A DNA stretch of 64,000 nucleotides from Eukaryota sp. TZLM1-RC. Lineage: Eukaryota > Metamonada: BaSk clade. Made by a program: the position numbers and the translations under genes. Position 1 is the stretch's first letter, and the number at the start of each line of letters is the position of its first letter. Below the pieces are notes generated by a model. That model searched no databases. It was not told where the DNA came from and was given only the letters and a program-made list of their open reading frames with translations. The stretch spans positions 868,001-932,000 of the forward strand of contig JAUPSS010000010.1 of assembly GCA_040285825.1 (NCBI GenBank). The letters run 5' to 3'. This document shows positions 31,817-43,900 of this stretch, piece by piece.

Positions 31817-33122
31817 ATGACGCAACCAGATGTCTTTTCACGCCTCTCCGAACTTCTGGAGGAGGACGTCTCTAACCTTCCTGCAGAACTATTACTTCAG
31901 CGCAAGGAGGCATTCCAATCCGAAATAACAGTCTTTAGAACTATGATCGAACAGCTTAGAGCCGATATAGGTAACATGGAATCTGTCATCAGTGAAAATA
32001 CAGACAAACTCAAGGTCAATCGCTCCTTGCCATTCCTTGTTGGAAATATAGGTGAAATACTTGATCTTGATGTAGAGGAGGGCGATGAAGAAGGCGATGC
32101 CGTCGATATCACCACACAAAAGACCAAAACAGTTATTGTGAAAACCTCAACCAGACAGAACGTATTTCTCCCTCTTCCAGGTTTTGTGTCTGTGGAGAAA
32201 CTACGACCTGGAGATCTTGTTGGTCTCAACAAGGATTCCTACCTCGTTCTAGACACACTTCCCCCAGAGTATGATCACAGGATTAAAGCCATGGAAGTTG
32301 ATGAAAAACCAACAGAAACTTTTGCTGATATCGGTGGACTTGATAAACAACTCCAGGAACTCATGGAAGCTATTGTATTGCCTATGGAGCATGCTGATAA
32401 ATTTGAAACTATTGGAATAACCCCACCCAAGGGAGTACTGCTGTACGGACCTCCCGGAACTGGTTTGTGTTCCCAAGTCACGTCATCTTACCTCAGGAAA
32501 GACTCTTATGGCTAGAGCATGTGCTTCTCAGGTCAATGCCACGTTTTTGAAGCTTGCTGCTCCTCAACTTGTTCAAATGTTCATTGGTGATGGTGCCCGT
32601 ATGATTCGTGATGCTTTTGCGCTGGCCAAGGAGAAGAAACCTGCTATCATTTTTATTGATGAGCTCGACGCTGTTGGACAGAAGAGAGCTGGTGGCGATA
32701 AGGGTGGCGATAAGGAAGTTCAGCGAACAATGCTTGAGCTACTGAACCAACTTGATGGCTTTACATCCAATGAAGATGTTAAAGTGATTGCTGCCACCAA
32801 TAGAGTGGATATCCTCGATCCAGCTCTGCTCAGATCTGGTCGTCTTGATCGTAAGGTGGAATTGCCTTTGCCTGATTTGGAATCTCGAATGACTATCCTT
32901 CAAATTCATTCTCGCAAGATGAATGTTTCTGCTAAAGTGTCATTTAAAGAACTTGCCCGGGCTACTGAAGATTTCAATGGTGCCCAATTGAAAGCTGTTT
33001 GTGTAGAAGCTGGAATGTTTGCCCTGAGGAGATCTGCTAGTGAAATTGTACATGAAGATTTTGTGGAAGGAATTACTGCTGTACAGTCCAAAAAGAAGGC
33101 CAAGATCAAGTATTATGCATAA
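31817..33122 (+). CDS. RPT5: 26S proteasome regulatory ATPase Rpt5
   Basis: Exons 31817-32462 and 32497-33122 join to 423 residues. An N-terminal coiled coil (about 20-65) leads to an OB domain ([20 protein letters not shown]) and then an AAA+ ATPase: Walker A GPPGTGKT is rebuilt across the intron ([14 protein letters not shown]), Walker B is FIDELDAVG, and the second region of homology is [20 protein letters not shown]. The C-terminus YYA is the HbYX motif by which Rpt5 docks into the 20S core and opens its gate; the C-terminal pattern KAKIKYYA is that of Rpt5 rather than other Rpt subunits. Intact, divergent with Bud32. Confidence 0.95.
32463..32496 (+). other. 34-nt intron in the Rpt5 gene
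   Basis: Starts GTTTGT and ends TTACCTCAG. It splits the Walker A motif in phase 1 (GGAACTG|GAAAG); unspliced reading stops at 32515. This is the firmest intron call in the window because the motif across the junction is invariant. Confidence 0.92.
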
Positions 33123-33626
33123 ATTTTTCTTTTTAGTGGATGATAAAAAAGTTTTAACCATTTGAGTTTTGTTATATTTAGGTTGTACAATAGTTTTGAA
33201 TAATTTTCAGAGATAAAATTCGACACGTAACATAATAATCATCAATTTGCTTGACATTTTGCAACTAAATTCTTCCAGAAATTGATCCCAAAATTCTATG
33301 GTGCTTTGAATGGTTTGCCAGAATGGTCAAACCTCAGCGTTTGTTAGTTGATCTCAATGGAACATCACAATCTTTGTGCATTTACAATAATTAATGATAG
33401 ATTAATGCATTGTCCCTGTAATCGACATCCTTAAATTTGGAAATTGGTATTGTTGGCTTTTATATAACAGGAATTATCCAGAAACTTCATGCAAAGGTGT
33501 TGAAGAGGGTAATTTCGTAAGGATTGTACATTCTGGACAGTTTGAATGAAGTATATGAATTCTGAGTTTGCGAATTGCCACAAAAGCTAAATTAAATGCC
33601 AAATTTTTGTTTTCCTCCTCAAACCA
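33123..33626. other. Intergenic
   Basis: No supported gene. Confidence 0.4.
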
Positions 33627-34300
33627 ATGTCTGATGAGGACCGTGATGCAACATCACCTAATTTACCCCGCGATGAATCAGTTGTCTTTGACAATGATGT
33701 TCTTTCTGATGCCTGCTCAGCTGGTTCATCCTGTGACATCCATGATAACGATCTCTTCCGTGCTCTGTACGAAACAACCATGATGAAGTACTGCAAGGAG
33801 TTTGTTTTCAGTTACTGACTACATTACCCTCCAACAAACAGGAACGAATGCAATGGTTACATCACTTCGATAGAAACTTTTGCCTGACTGAACATTCCTA
33901 CTTGTGTATTGACGAACGGTTCTCTCTGAGGATGAACTCTCTTGTAAGCCATTCAATGCCAGAGCTAAATTGCTTTCATTACTCAGTACTAACGGGACAC
34001 TGAAGCCTCGCAGAACACGTCGGAAACAAAAGCAAATCCATCTTCCAAACGTTCTCTTGGTTGTTGTATTTGCTCGTCGTTTAAATGATGATCTAAACCG
34101 TTTGCCTGCTGATCGTTTTGCACATTGGAAGTCTCTTACGTAACACGCTGCTCTCGTGAGCATCCGCTTCATGGTAGCATTTCTTGAAGGGCTCTTGGGG
34201 AGTAGACAAGTTGCCACATTGGACTTTACTTCCATTGTCAAGAGAATGTTAAGCGTTGGCCTTTTCGCTCATTAAAACTCGGCAAAATACGAATTACTGC
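33627..34300 (+). pseudogene. Broken gene of unknown function
   Basis: A 63-codon frame from ATG (MSDEDRDATSPNLPRDESVV) is followed in shifted frames by protein-like stretches QLLTTLPSNKQERMQWLHHF, then RTRRKQKQIHLPNVLLVVVF and LNRLPADRFAHWKSL, an in-frame TAA near 34141, then VSIRFMVAFLEGLLGSRQVA. Order, composition and spacing suggest one ancestral protein of about 220 residues with an acidic N-terminus and basic middle, broken by at least two shifts and one stop. The first break sits at a GTTTGT, but no 3' splice site gives a consistent frame. No family recognised. Confidence 0.45.
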
Positions 34301-34519
34301 TGTGTAAAGTGTCAGCTACAGCTCGTAATAATGTAATCATAATCTCTATGAACTTGAATTGTGTACACAACGTGTACTCAACGCCACTAACGCCGACAGT
34401 GCGAATCTTTAAAATAACCAGCGCATACATATTGTTTTTGATGAATACCTTTCCCAGAAGAGATGCTGCTTCCCTGAAGCATCACCTGAGGCAGCACCTC
34501 CATCACTTTATTCACGGTA

Positions 34520-35553
34520 ATGTTTATTGTTTGTAAACGCTAAAATCATTGCAGCTTAAATCCAGTTCTTACGAAGAGATTATTCCAGTTCCTTTTGAGT
34601 TCTTTTCATCCTTGCAGAGGTTGGTCGCTGATGGGGAAATGGTTACTGCTCATCGTTATCTCAAGGATCTCAGAGAGTTGGAAATTCGGATTGACGAAGT
34701 GAAGCCCATTATAGATACTTCAGAGTGTAGATTGTTGGAGGTGTTGAAAATCGACCATGACAATCATTGGCTTGTTCAAGCCGAAATTGGTCTTGTTAAC
34801 AATGTTATGCTTCGGCAAATGGAGCTTTTACTTACAAATGTTAACTCATTCCCAGAATCTAAGTTTCTCAATATGAAGATCTTCCGAACGGAACGACGAA
34901 TGGGTTCTGACCATGTCCTCGAACTGGTGAAAATGAGGCCTTATTTGGAAGAACTAACAATTGTGGGAACTCGTCATGTATTCAATGAATTGCCAATATT
35001 AAAGCACTTGAAATCATTGGATTTAGGTTTTATAAAAGACTACAAAAACTTGTCAATTCTCCAACTGTTCCCAAATCTCAACTACTTGGTTTTGAGTAGC
35101 CAGAACAACCTTGTCATTGAGTCATGCGAGAAATTGTCTGTAGTAGAACTTGAATTGAGGTTACCTTTTAATAAGGCCAATTACCAGATGATTCTCAATA
35201 ACTGTCCGGATCTTATGCATTTACAAACAACCTTTGATGTTTATTGTAAAATGTTCACATCATTGGTTCAAATGTTACAACATATTCCAAATTTTTGTGT
35301 TAGTTTTTGGGCAGATGCTCTACCCAGAGCAATCAAAAGATTGACATATGCGGCAAATCTTGCATTGAATAATTCCTTTGAAGCAAAATTGAAATTGTTG
35401 TACACTTTACTCGAAATCAATGTAAATGCAATCTTTGAATGGATAGACTTTTTGAAACATGATGAAGAGCTGTCAGGAAAGGAAAAGAAAGTTGTTGTCG
35501 AAGTCGAAAGAATCTTGGGAGTTCAACAATTGCTGGATGAATTACTCCAGTGA
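34520..35553 (+). CDS. Leucine-rich-repeat-like protein, probable 26-nt intron at the start
   Basis: The long frame (34549 on) lacks an ATG for its first 30 codons. Splicing out 34529-34554 joins ATG-TTT-ATT to CTTAAATCC in frame, giving MFILKSSSYEEIIPVPFEFF and a 335-residue protein. The body has irregular leucine-rich-like repeats (LEVLKIDHDNHW, LEELTIVGTRHVF, LKSLDLGF, LNYLVLSSQNN, VVELELRLP, DLMHLQT), and the C-terminus is helical and Lys/Glu-rich. It resembles the leucine-rich tail of the broken RCC1 protein at 26.5 kb, so both may belong to an expanded lineage-specific family. Such proteins usually act as binding modules. The intron is inferred; an alternative is a start at the in-frame Met near residue 31. 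Confidence 0.6.
34529..34554 (+). other. Putative 26-nt intron
   Basis: Begins GTTTGT and ends ATTGCAG; lacks the ACCTYAG end seen in the other three introns. Supported only by supplying an ATG to the downstream frame. Confidence 0.45.
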
Positions 35554-36115
35554 TGAAAATTTTCAAGATTGTTCGAATATTTGAAACAATAATAAATTAA
35601 AGAATATTTGACAAAAATGTGTTCGCTGTATAAAAATAAATTTTTCTTGATATACATCGTTTCTGAATCAATTTCTTGACTTATTGATACGGAGCTGTAA
35701 TTGTAACAAGTCCCGTTCACTTTTAGTAAAAGGACAAAGAAGAAAACTACATCTAGAACAAAGTTGGAACCGTAATGTCATTACTATCCTCACATGTTAA
35801 TCTTCAATCATCTTGATGTTGATACATACTCACGTTAGCATCTGTGACGACAATGTCAATCACAAACGTCATCATATATTATCGCAAAGTAATAGAACAA
35901 CCATCAGCAAAATAATATGCCAAGGAATAAAACAGTTGTAGAATATAGGTAAACTATAGCTAAACTATAGGTAAAATGTAGGTAAACTAAACTATAGGTA
36001 AGCTATAGGTAAACCCTTTTCAAATAACACAAATGATTATCTTCCACGTTTCCATCAAAGATATCCTCAATGTTAAAATGATATCTTGTGATGGTTGTCA
36101 TATGTGACATCACCA
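35554..36115. other. Intergenic containing a minisatellite
   Basis: No gene; see the repeat at 35944-36015. Confidence 0.4.
35944..36015. repeat. Short imperfect tandem repeat (TATAGGTAAAC unit)
   Basis: About six imperfect copies of an 11-12-base unit (ATAGGTAAACT and variants ATAGCTAAACT, GTAGGTAAACT, ATAGGTAAGCT), about 100 bp upstream of the IQ-motif gene. Confidence 0.75.
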
Positions 36116-37249
36116 ATGCAAGCATTGACACCAGTGCTGAAGATGACATTCTTGACAGAGCAGCCAATGGTTTCAACTGCAACCTTACCAGAAGTTGAAG
36201 AAGAGGCTACTGTTTCTGAAGTTCCCGAATTGGAATACAGTGTGCCCAGTAGATTCGATCACATAGTGCATCTGGATCCGCTTTTACATGTAAGATTGAG
36301 TTATAAATCACCTCCCATCAAACGATTCCACAGTAAAACTGTTACTTCGCTGACCCTCCCCTCTCTTGATGAAAGTTCGTTGGCTGGTCAAGCCTTTACA
36401 GATGCGAGAGAGATGGTGAAAAGGCGCCCAGAAGGTAATTTGAAACTGACTGCATTTAAAAGACACCGAGAATTGTTGACTAAGAGCAAAGTCACCATAT
36501 CGGGAATGCCATCAATGGACTGCACAACACAATCGCTTGCTTGGAAGCGCTGGTTAACTGTGATTGATGTGATCTTTTATAGAATGAGACAGAAGCGTGT
36601 CCGTCGTCTTGTACTATTGGCAGCTTCCCAGTTTTTGTCAAATGTTAAAACTTCAAAATTAAAGGTGCCCGAAATCATAGACAATCGTGAACGTGGAATG
36701 AGCTTTGTGAACAACCAATCTGAGTTAATTCAAAAATCCACCAATCACACTTCTCAAACCAAGCTCAACAGAGGTACTAGAACAGTTCCGAAACTGCCGA
36801 TGGTGCAGTCAACACAGGGTACCAGCTTGCAACCACACCACCATAACCGTCAATTGTCACATGCAATCAACGTCACTTTGAAAATCAGTAAGAAACATGA
36901 GTTGAAATGTACTTGCAAAATATGCAAAAAGATCGCAGCCAAAAAACAACAACAAGAAGATCTGGCGAAATTATCCCTGCAAGATCAAATACGGCTTGCT
37001 GAGCTGCGGTTATTGGAAAAATGGACGTCTGATGACAACAACAGAGCTGTCAGCAGGGTGCACGATCCTCTCGACTCACTCTTGACAACCCTGTGCATGG
37101 AAGAAAAAAGACGTTTCCATGGACAAGAGAGTAGTCATGATAAGCTTCAATGGTTGCGTAAAGAGGTGCAAAAAATTGTCAAAATACCTTTATCAATGGA
37201 TGCAGCTGCTGTGAGGATACAAAGACAATGGAGGAGTCGTAGAACATGA
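36116..37249 (+). CDS. IQ-motif protein of unknown function
   Basis: The start is placed at the first in-frame ATG (MQALTPVLKMTFL), since the frame upstream opens only with TTG; this gives 377 residues. The N-terminus is acidic (LPEVEEEATVSEVPELE), the middle basic with a possible helical segment (WLTVIDVIFYRMRQKRVRRL), then a CTCKICKKI Cys cluster and a charged helical region. The last 15 residues, AAAVRIQRQWRSRRT, form an IQ motif, which binds calmodulin or centrin. Such proteins in flagellates are often basal-body or axoneme components; that link is inference. Confidence 0.6.
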   Translation: MQALTPVLKMTFLTEQPMVSTATLPEVEEEATVSEVPELEYSVPSRFDHIVHLDPLLHVRLSYKSPPIKRFHSKTVTSLTLPSLDESSLAGQAFTDAREMVKRRPEGNLKLTAFKRHRELLTKSKVTISGMPSMDCTTQSLAWKRWLTVIDVIFYRMRQKRVRRLVLLAASQFLSNVKTSKLKVPEIIDNRERGMSFVNNQSELIQKSTNHTSQTKLNRGTRTVPKLPMVQSTQGTSLQPHHHNRQLSHAINVTLKISKKHELKCTCKICKKIAAKKQQQEDLAKLSLQDQIRLAELRLLEKWTSDDNNRAVSRVHDPLDSLLTTLCMEEKRRFHGQESSHDKLQWLRKEVQKIVKIPLSMDAAAVRIQRQWRSRRT

Positions 37250-38027
37250 GAAACAAATCAAACACCGTAATGGATTGAAAACTTTGTGCAGTGTTGTAAT
37301 TCACAACTTGTCAATAAGCAATGATTATTTATAATTCCTCTTGAATACAGTAATGGAATATTCTGAAAATTGAAGGAACAATTCTCAAAATTGGATACCT
37401 GTAATCATGGATCAGGTTCTCTCTGAAAAATGAACCCCCGAAGGTGATCTTTCGCCAAAAAACATGACAGAAGAGTGATTTTTTAAATAACTTTTGACAT
37501 TGAAAATCAACAATAACAGTTTGTGTAAACAGTTGCAATTTGTCCTGTGAAAACAATATTTTTTTTCTATTTTGGACCCAAATGTTATTTCATCACCAGA
37601 ATTTGATTGAGTTAAGGCTTCTTTTTGCCGGCTGATCATTGACTGATTCATCGATGTTCCACTTTCTTTATTGTTTGGTTCAATACTTTCCAGAATAGTT
37701 TGAAGTTGCAGCTCAGAAACTTTAAACCTTCATTGTTATAAGTAGAATAATACTTCAGTGTATTATTTTCAATCTGAAAGCGATAGGATTTGGAAATAGG
37801 ATTTTTGTATATTTTTATTTTGATCTTTATTTTGCACTTTGCGCCTGCTCAAAATGAATTCATTGTCTGAATTGTAGCAGAGTGGAATATCGTTTTGAAT
37901 ACAGTAGGTAAAAATAATGGACAGAGATGCACACAGCTTAAAGCAAATGTTTTCTGCAGTAAAACTGAATAACATGTTAATGTATCATTTCTCCAATCAC
38001 ACTAAGTCAAACTGATATTGTTTCTAT
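37250..38027. other. Intergenic
   Basis: AT-rich, no supported gene; short overlapping reverse frames at 37329-37651 have no family resemblance. Confidence 0.4.
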
Positions 38028-38883
38028 TTCAGCTGGTAGAAAATACCTCCATAATCTCTCTTGTGAAGGTAAATTAGATGGTTGGGGCAGGAATATTTGC
38101 GACTCAATTACTTCATTTGGCAATGATTTCCTTGCACCTGCTCCCATACATATTTCCTATAGCATAAAGAAAATTTACGGTTTGTACGGTTTGACCCATG
38201 ATGGTCAAATTTTTGAGTTGGAAAAAAATTAAAAAAATTGAAGAATTAAATAATTTTTGTTGTCATTTCTTTGATTCATACATTTTTTGTAGCAATTGAT
38301 GAAAGTGGCGAATTTTTAATTGTGATATTGTATCTGATGCATGTGATGATTATTTTACAGATGAAGAAAGGTCTAGTCACGTAACCACCACCAAGATACC
38401 CATTAGCAAGTCTGTTTTTTCCAAGAACACCATTTCAGGGTTTTTTTCTTTTTAACGGTGAATTTTTTTGTGTATTGATACTGATGGTTAAACTTAGACG
38501 TTTTTTCAAAAAAAATATGATGATGAAAATGCCATAGTGAATCCATCAAAATTCCAGGTTTTATGAATATTTTTACTGTCACATGAGTATTATGGAATTC
38601 TTACTGTTATTGTCAGTAATGATAAGATTTTTGTTTGGGGCAACACTAGTGATTTTTACGAAGATATTGGTGAACCAAGGTGTATTGAAGCTTTCACTAT
38701 TATAGAAAGTATATCAATAGGTGAAGACTTCCTTTTTTCCTACAGCGAAAACACTGTTTTGGCTTCGGGAAGGAATTATTGTGGTCAATTAGGTACAGGT
38801 GAATTGATCTATCGACCACAACCTCTTTTAAATTCTGGATCTGAAATTCGTGGCAATATTCATGATTCAAAACAACCTCTATA
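38028..38883 (+). pseudogene. Decayed RCC1-repeat gene
   Basis: Begins with LSCEGKLDGWGRN and GLTHDGQIFELEKN, then after frameshifts and stops resumes with SNDKIFVWGNTSDFYED, SISIGEDFLFSYSENTVLAS and GRNYCGQLGTGELIYRPQP, ending at a TAA. The last part matches the RCC1 gene at 26.5-28.5 kb (VGNDFLFAYNKNTVWARGRN, GQLGTGDLIDRPQP). It is a paralogue rather than a part of the same gene, since both contain these repeats. Confidence 0.8.
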
Positions 38884-39446
38884 AATTGTTGAGTGGACTA
38901 ATTCATTTCCTGTGATAAGGAATTTTCATCAATGACCCGACGACCAGGAATTCCTTTAATCGCAATGATCGTTACCAAACAGCAGTTCTTTAGTATAGAA
39001 AAGCTGCTGTCGTTGGACATTTTCTGGGGGCATGATTCAATTAGGTTATTGCTTTCACAAGGGTCATAATGCAGAATAGAATTCTTTCCACAGCTTTTTG
39101 TTGAAACAGTAAGGCATCTGAAGTCCAACTTGGTTCTTCACAAGATATGTTTAATTTATTGCTTTGTTATAAAAGATGGTGAAGCTGTTGATCAAGATCC
39201 TGAACAAGCTATTTTTAGTTCAAAAAAGCAGCTCATAAAGGATAATTCAGGTTCAATGGATAGTGTAGTCTAGTGTTGGGGGTGTACTTTAAAACCTTGA
39301 TCTAGCTAAAGAGTAGTATTATAAGGCCCATCAGGCTCTTCATCCATTAGTTATGTATGGGTTGAAAAGTTGTAGTTGTTGTTCACTTTAATGAAATGCT
39401 CTCACATTTTTTGCCAATCATATTGGATTTTAACAGGAACAAGTAA

Positions 39447-40233
39447 GATTTGAATTGTGTGCCACTAATGAAGCATTTGTAACAAAAATGAGATTATATT
39501 TGAATATCCCCATTAATCAATTATTATCTAAAGAAAAATGTATTTGTTCGAATTCACCACAGCTCAGTTTGCGCCATGCTATGAATTGTCCGAAATTGAT
39601 AACTTATTGTTCTTCATTACATGATGCTGTTAGAGACACTGTTTTCAATATGGCACAAACTGCAAGGATATGGTGTATCAAAGAGCCCCTGCTGAAGGAA
39701 ACACTTTCTCTGAATAATTTTGGTTCTGATGATAGAGGTGATGTATACTGTGATTGGATTGATAATTCTGAAGCTATTGTTGACTTTGTCTCATGAAATG
39801 TTGCAAACGATACTTTGGTTCACAGAAGAAAACTTAATCCTGTGGCTGCTCTGGATTTTAAAGCAAAAGAAAAACATAGAAAATATGATAAAGAAATTGA
39901 AGATGCAAATGTCGATAGAAATACACAGCTGGTTTTTATTGCTTTCCCATTTTCGATAAATGGAAGATTATCAGTTGAAGCAGAAACTTTTTTGGATGAC
40001 TTCCAAAAAATGGTGAAAGAAAAAACAATGAAAAGATTTGATATTTTTTTATGGCGTTCACGAATTCAATTTGCCATTACTAATAGATTACCGCGGTATT
40101 TCAATCGAATTAGAAAAGCTTTAGCTAGACAGCAAGCAGATCAAGATTTTGTAGAGGAAATCTTGGTTCAATGATTTTCGTCCCATTAATAATGAGTTTA
40201 TTTTGTTAAGTGTGCAAATTCAATAAGTATTAA
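39447..40233 (+). mobile_element. Family A non-LTR retrotransposon, 3' portion
   Basis: Starts in the LCATNEAFVTKMRLYL segment and continues through CICSNSPQ...RHAMNC (knuckle), DRGDVYCDWIDNSEAIVDF (endonuclease region, followed by a TGA in place of TGT), and FLWRSRIQFAI to the common 3' end GTGCAAATTCAATAAGTA. One stop in the endonuclease region and 5' truncation make it inactive. It shows the uninterrupted AAAGAAAAATGTATTTG that LTR element 2 disrupted in the 5-7.6 kb copy. Confidence 0.9.
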
Positions 40234-40992
40234 TAATAAATAAATAACAATTATATTCTCTAGTTGAAAAAATGAAATATAAATGAAAAAAATTCACCAA
40301 CCATCTCAATATCGAATAGGCACAACAATACGAATTGATTATTTTTTGTTTTCATTTTTTTTGAATCATACAAACGAATTAATACGATGACATTCAGTAG
40401 CAGCCGCTGATTGAAAGTTACTCTCTGTCCTTTTGAAGTTAAATAATCATTCGCTTTCAGAGTCGTCAAAACAAATGGTTTTGGTGCTTCAAAAAGTTAT
40501 AAATATGGATAATCATATTGAAATATAACTGGAGGATTGGTTTTTACCTCTTAATTAAAAAAGCAAGAAATTACCACAGATGACATCAAAAAATTACTTG
40601 AATTTCACTGAACATAATACGTCTTGGAAAGACTTCAAAGACTTAAAATGTACTGTGATCAAAAAGGACACCGAGTGAGACTGCTGCCACAGCATGTGGA
40701 CTTCCGTTATTCTGATATAAATAAGCTTGGTAGATAATCAAATTTTTTCCTGGTCTTACATTAAATTAAAGTCAAGTTTGCAACAATTTTGGTAAAGATT
40801 GCGTACTTAATTGATTTAATTCAATATATAAAGCAAGTAGAGAAACCTTTATAAAAGTTCTTTAGACATATTTATTTATTTATTCTTAAAGATTGAAAAA
40901 TTTTGCTGTAAAGAGCCTCAAAAGAAAAAAAATAAATTAATCATTAAAATACACCAAAATCGCAATAATTTACAACTAAATATACAAAAAAA
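40234..40992. other. Intergenic
   Basis: AT-rich, no supported gene; includes the 3' flank of the IFT140 gene. Confidence 0.4.
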
Positions 40993-43900
40993 TTAAATTT
41001 CCTCCTCAATGAATCCTTCACCTTCTTCAGAATCAACATCATCAAAAACAATCCTTTCAGCGATACCACCAACATCTTCCTCTTGAACCAAATCATTTAC
41101 GGTTGCCTCATCCAAGTAAAGCGTCAAAGACAATTCCCGCTCTTTCATTTGCTCAATTAGCTTCAACGCAGTCTCCGCATCCCCTGCAGATCTATAATAT
41201 TCTACTAGCAAAGCTAGAACGTCTCCTTGACGAACAGGAGGTCTGGATTCAGAATTTTGTGTATCAAACTGATCAAGTTCATCTAAAAGAACCATACAAA
41301 TAGAAACCGAGCTATGAGGATCATTCTGGAAATTATCTCGAGCTTTAACAAAACGAGAAAGAACGTCTAGCTTCATTTTAACTGTAGCTAGCTGCTCGCT
41401 TACATCCTGCTTCTGCATAGCCTTATCCCAGCATTTCTTGGCTTGGGTAAGGGATGCTAACCCCTTGTCGTAATCTCGATATTCATCAATTTCATAAGTG
41501 CAGGAAGATTCATAAAAGGAAGCTAAATGTGTGTAGGCTTTTGCTTTGAGGTAAAAATTTACAAGTTTTTCCAAATATTTGGGTTGACCTCGCCAATCTA
41601 ATGTTTGTAAATAATTACCGGCAGCAATGTAAAGATCCACTTTTCTTGAAGCAAGAGCGAATGAGACAACTTTATCTGTAGCGCCAGACCTCACAAGACA
41701 AGCCATGGCCTTTTTACTCTTCCCTGCCTGGATAAATCTTTTTGCTGCAGAGTTGTAAGCGCCTTGAACTTCTAGAAGCTCAGCAATAGAGAGACAGACC
41801 GTAGTAAAACGTTCGTCTCCTTCAAGTTCTTTAAGTATAGAATCGGCCGTCTGGTCTGTTAGTTTCACACCATGCTTAGCGGCAAGCTCTAGGGCAGATT
41901 CGAACCGCTTACCTTTGGTCAAAAGCTCAACAGCTCGCTCCATTTCGCCATTGGTTAGACAATACTCGGCTACTCTGTTATAGAGTGAAGGATCGGCTGT
42001 TTCAGGAAGTGATTCAATCAAATCACGTAGAGCTGAGAAACGACGTCCTTTGATGCAAAGATCTAGAGCACGTGCTATTAAATTAGCCTTTTGATATAGT
42101 AGAATTGCTGAATCAAGCTTATTTTTAGCTTCAAAATACTGAGCTCCATCAATTTTAATCTTGACTTCTGAAGAATTCAGGGCAAAACCAAGAACTTCCT
42201 GATCATTTCCCAATCGTTTTGCTAGTCTATAGGCAGCTGAACAATTCTCTACAATTTTATAAAGGTCAAGAGCCTTGTCTAATTCTCCTTTTTGTTCGAC
42301 AAAACCAGCTACATTATAAGCAGCAGCTTTGGCTTCTTTTGAATTCTCTACGACGGCCCTCTTAACAACAACAATAGCTTTATCTATTTGTGATTGACTA
42401 CATAAGAGTTTTGTTAAAGGAACAAAAGCGCCTATTGACTCGTAAAGACTGATCGCGTCATCATATTGACCTACTGATTCCAAATATTTACCCCACCATT
42501 TACCTAATTCTAAATCCGTTGTATCCTCGCACAATAATCGTAATTGCTCATAGTTGCCAGTGTTGTAATATAGTTTTGCTAGAGGAACAAGACTATTTCC
42601 ACTTGAAGCAAGACTTTCTTTAGCTTTTTTCAAATCACCAAGAAACTCAAAATATTGGGCTTGTTTGTGAAATATTGCTGATAAGCTAATTTTTGAGTGC
42701 TTTTGAGCAACAGTAATTGCATCTTCAAATCTACCTTGAGCACAATAAAGTTCAATTAAATATTTAAATTTTCCAGATTCAAAGAAATAGGTTTCAGCTT
42801 CACCATACATTAACAATTGAGCTGCAATCAAACCCAGACAGACAAGCTCTCTGGTAGCTGTAGATTCGTCTCTGAGCTCTTCTTCGGCTCTTCTAATGAC
42901 CCTCAATGTTTTAACATTTCCCATTTTGGACAGACAAGTTCTAGCAACATCCAAACGACGAGCCTTAATGCACAAAACTACCAAAGAAGCCCAAGCAGAA
43001 GAAGAATCTATTTTCAACACTGATTTGAATGCTTTTTCGAGGTTTCCCATACACAAATTTTTGGAAAATGAAATGATTGCTCCCCTCAGTGACGATGACT
43101 CTTTTTCTAAACCTTCGAAATCTGACATTACCTTTAATTCTAAATCTCGATTGTTTCCGTAAACAAATAAAGAATCTACGAAATGGAAATAAGGAGCATT
43201 CGAGCCAATCAAAATTGATTGATTACGATTGATTTCACTAAATGATTGGAAATGTATTCCATTTGTTACAAACAAAGTGCAAACTTTATCTTTTGGAACC
43301 ACAGAGGATTCACTAACAGAATGGTCCAAAAGGGGTTCTACTTGCACAGTGAGAAGCGATGGTTCGAAATAATCAAAATTTAGAGTGACAGGCGAGAAGA
43401 GATCAAACTGCCACGTGTCAAATAGACCTGATGACGTGTCCATCACGTAAATAACTGGTTTTGTGCAATCATGGCCAACTAAAACACCAACATTAGAAGC
43501 ATTTCTATTGATAACCACTTGTCTAATCGAATATTCCAACTGATTTCTAGAAGAACAAACCTCATTCAACACATTAATCTTACCCATGCTCTCTCTTTCT
43601 TGCTTTTTGAAATAGTCCAATTTGTCCACCTGCAGGACACCTACATAACCATTGGAGGTACCATAAGTAAGGTAGGAACCACAAGAGGAAAGAGATGTGA
43701 TTGTCCCAAAACGGGTCGAGACTCTGTACATTTCTAAGGGTTTTTTAGAAACTTTGGAATCGGAAATTTTGGAAGGTGATCCTTCCTTGATTTGTTCTAA
43801 AGAGTAGACAACTAGAGCTCGGCCCATGGAAATAATTAAGGAATCAGATAATACAGTTACAAGGTGACAAGAAGAGCTCAAACTAAACCAAAATGAAATA

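Noticed and set aside
33784-33826. GTTTGT near 33800 as a fifth intron donor
   Set aside because: No downstream AG gives a frame that continues both sides; a frameshift is simpler.
34529-34554. Treating the 26-nt intron as certain
   Set aside because: Its acceptor lacks the ACCTYAG of the other three; kept only as putative.
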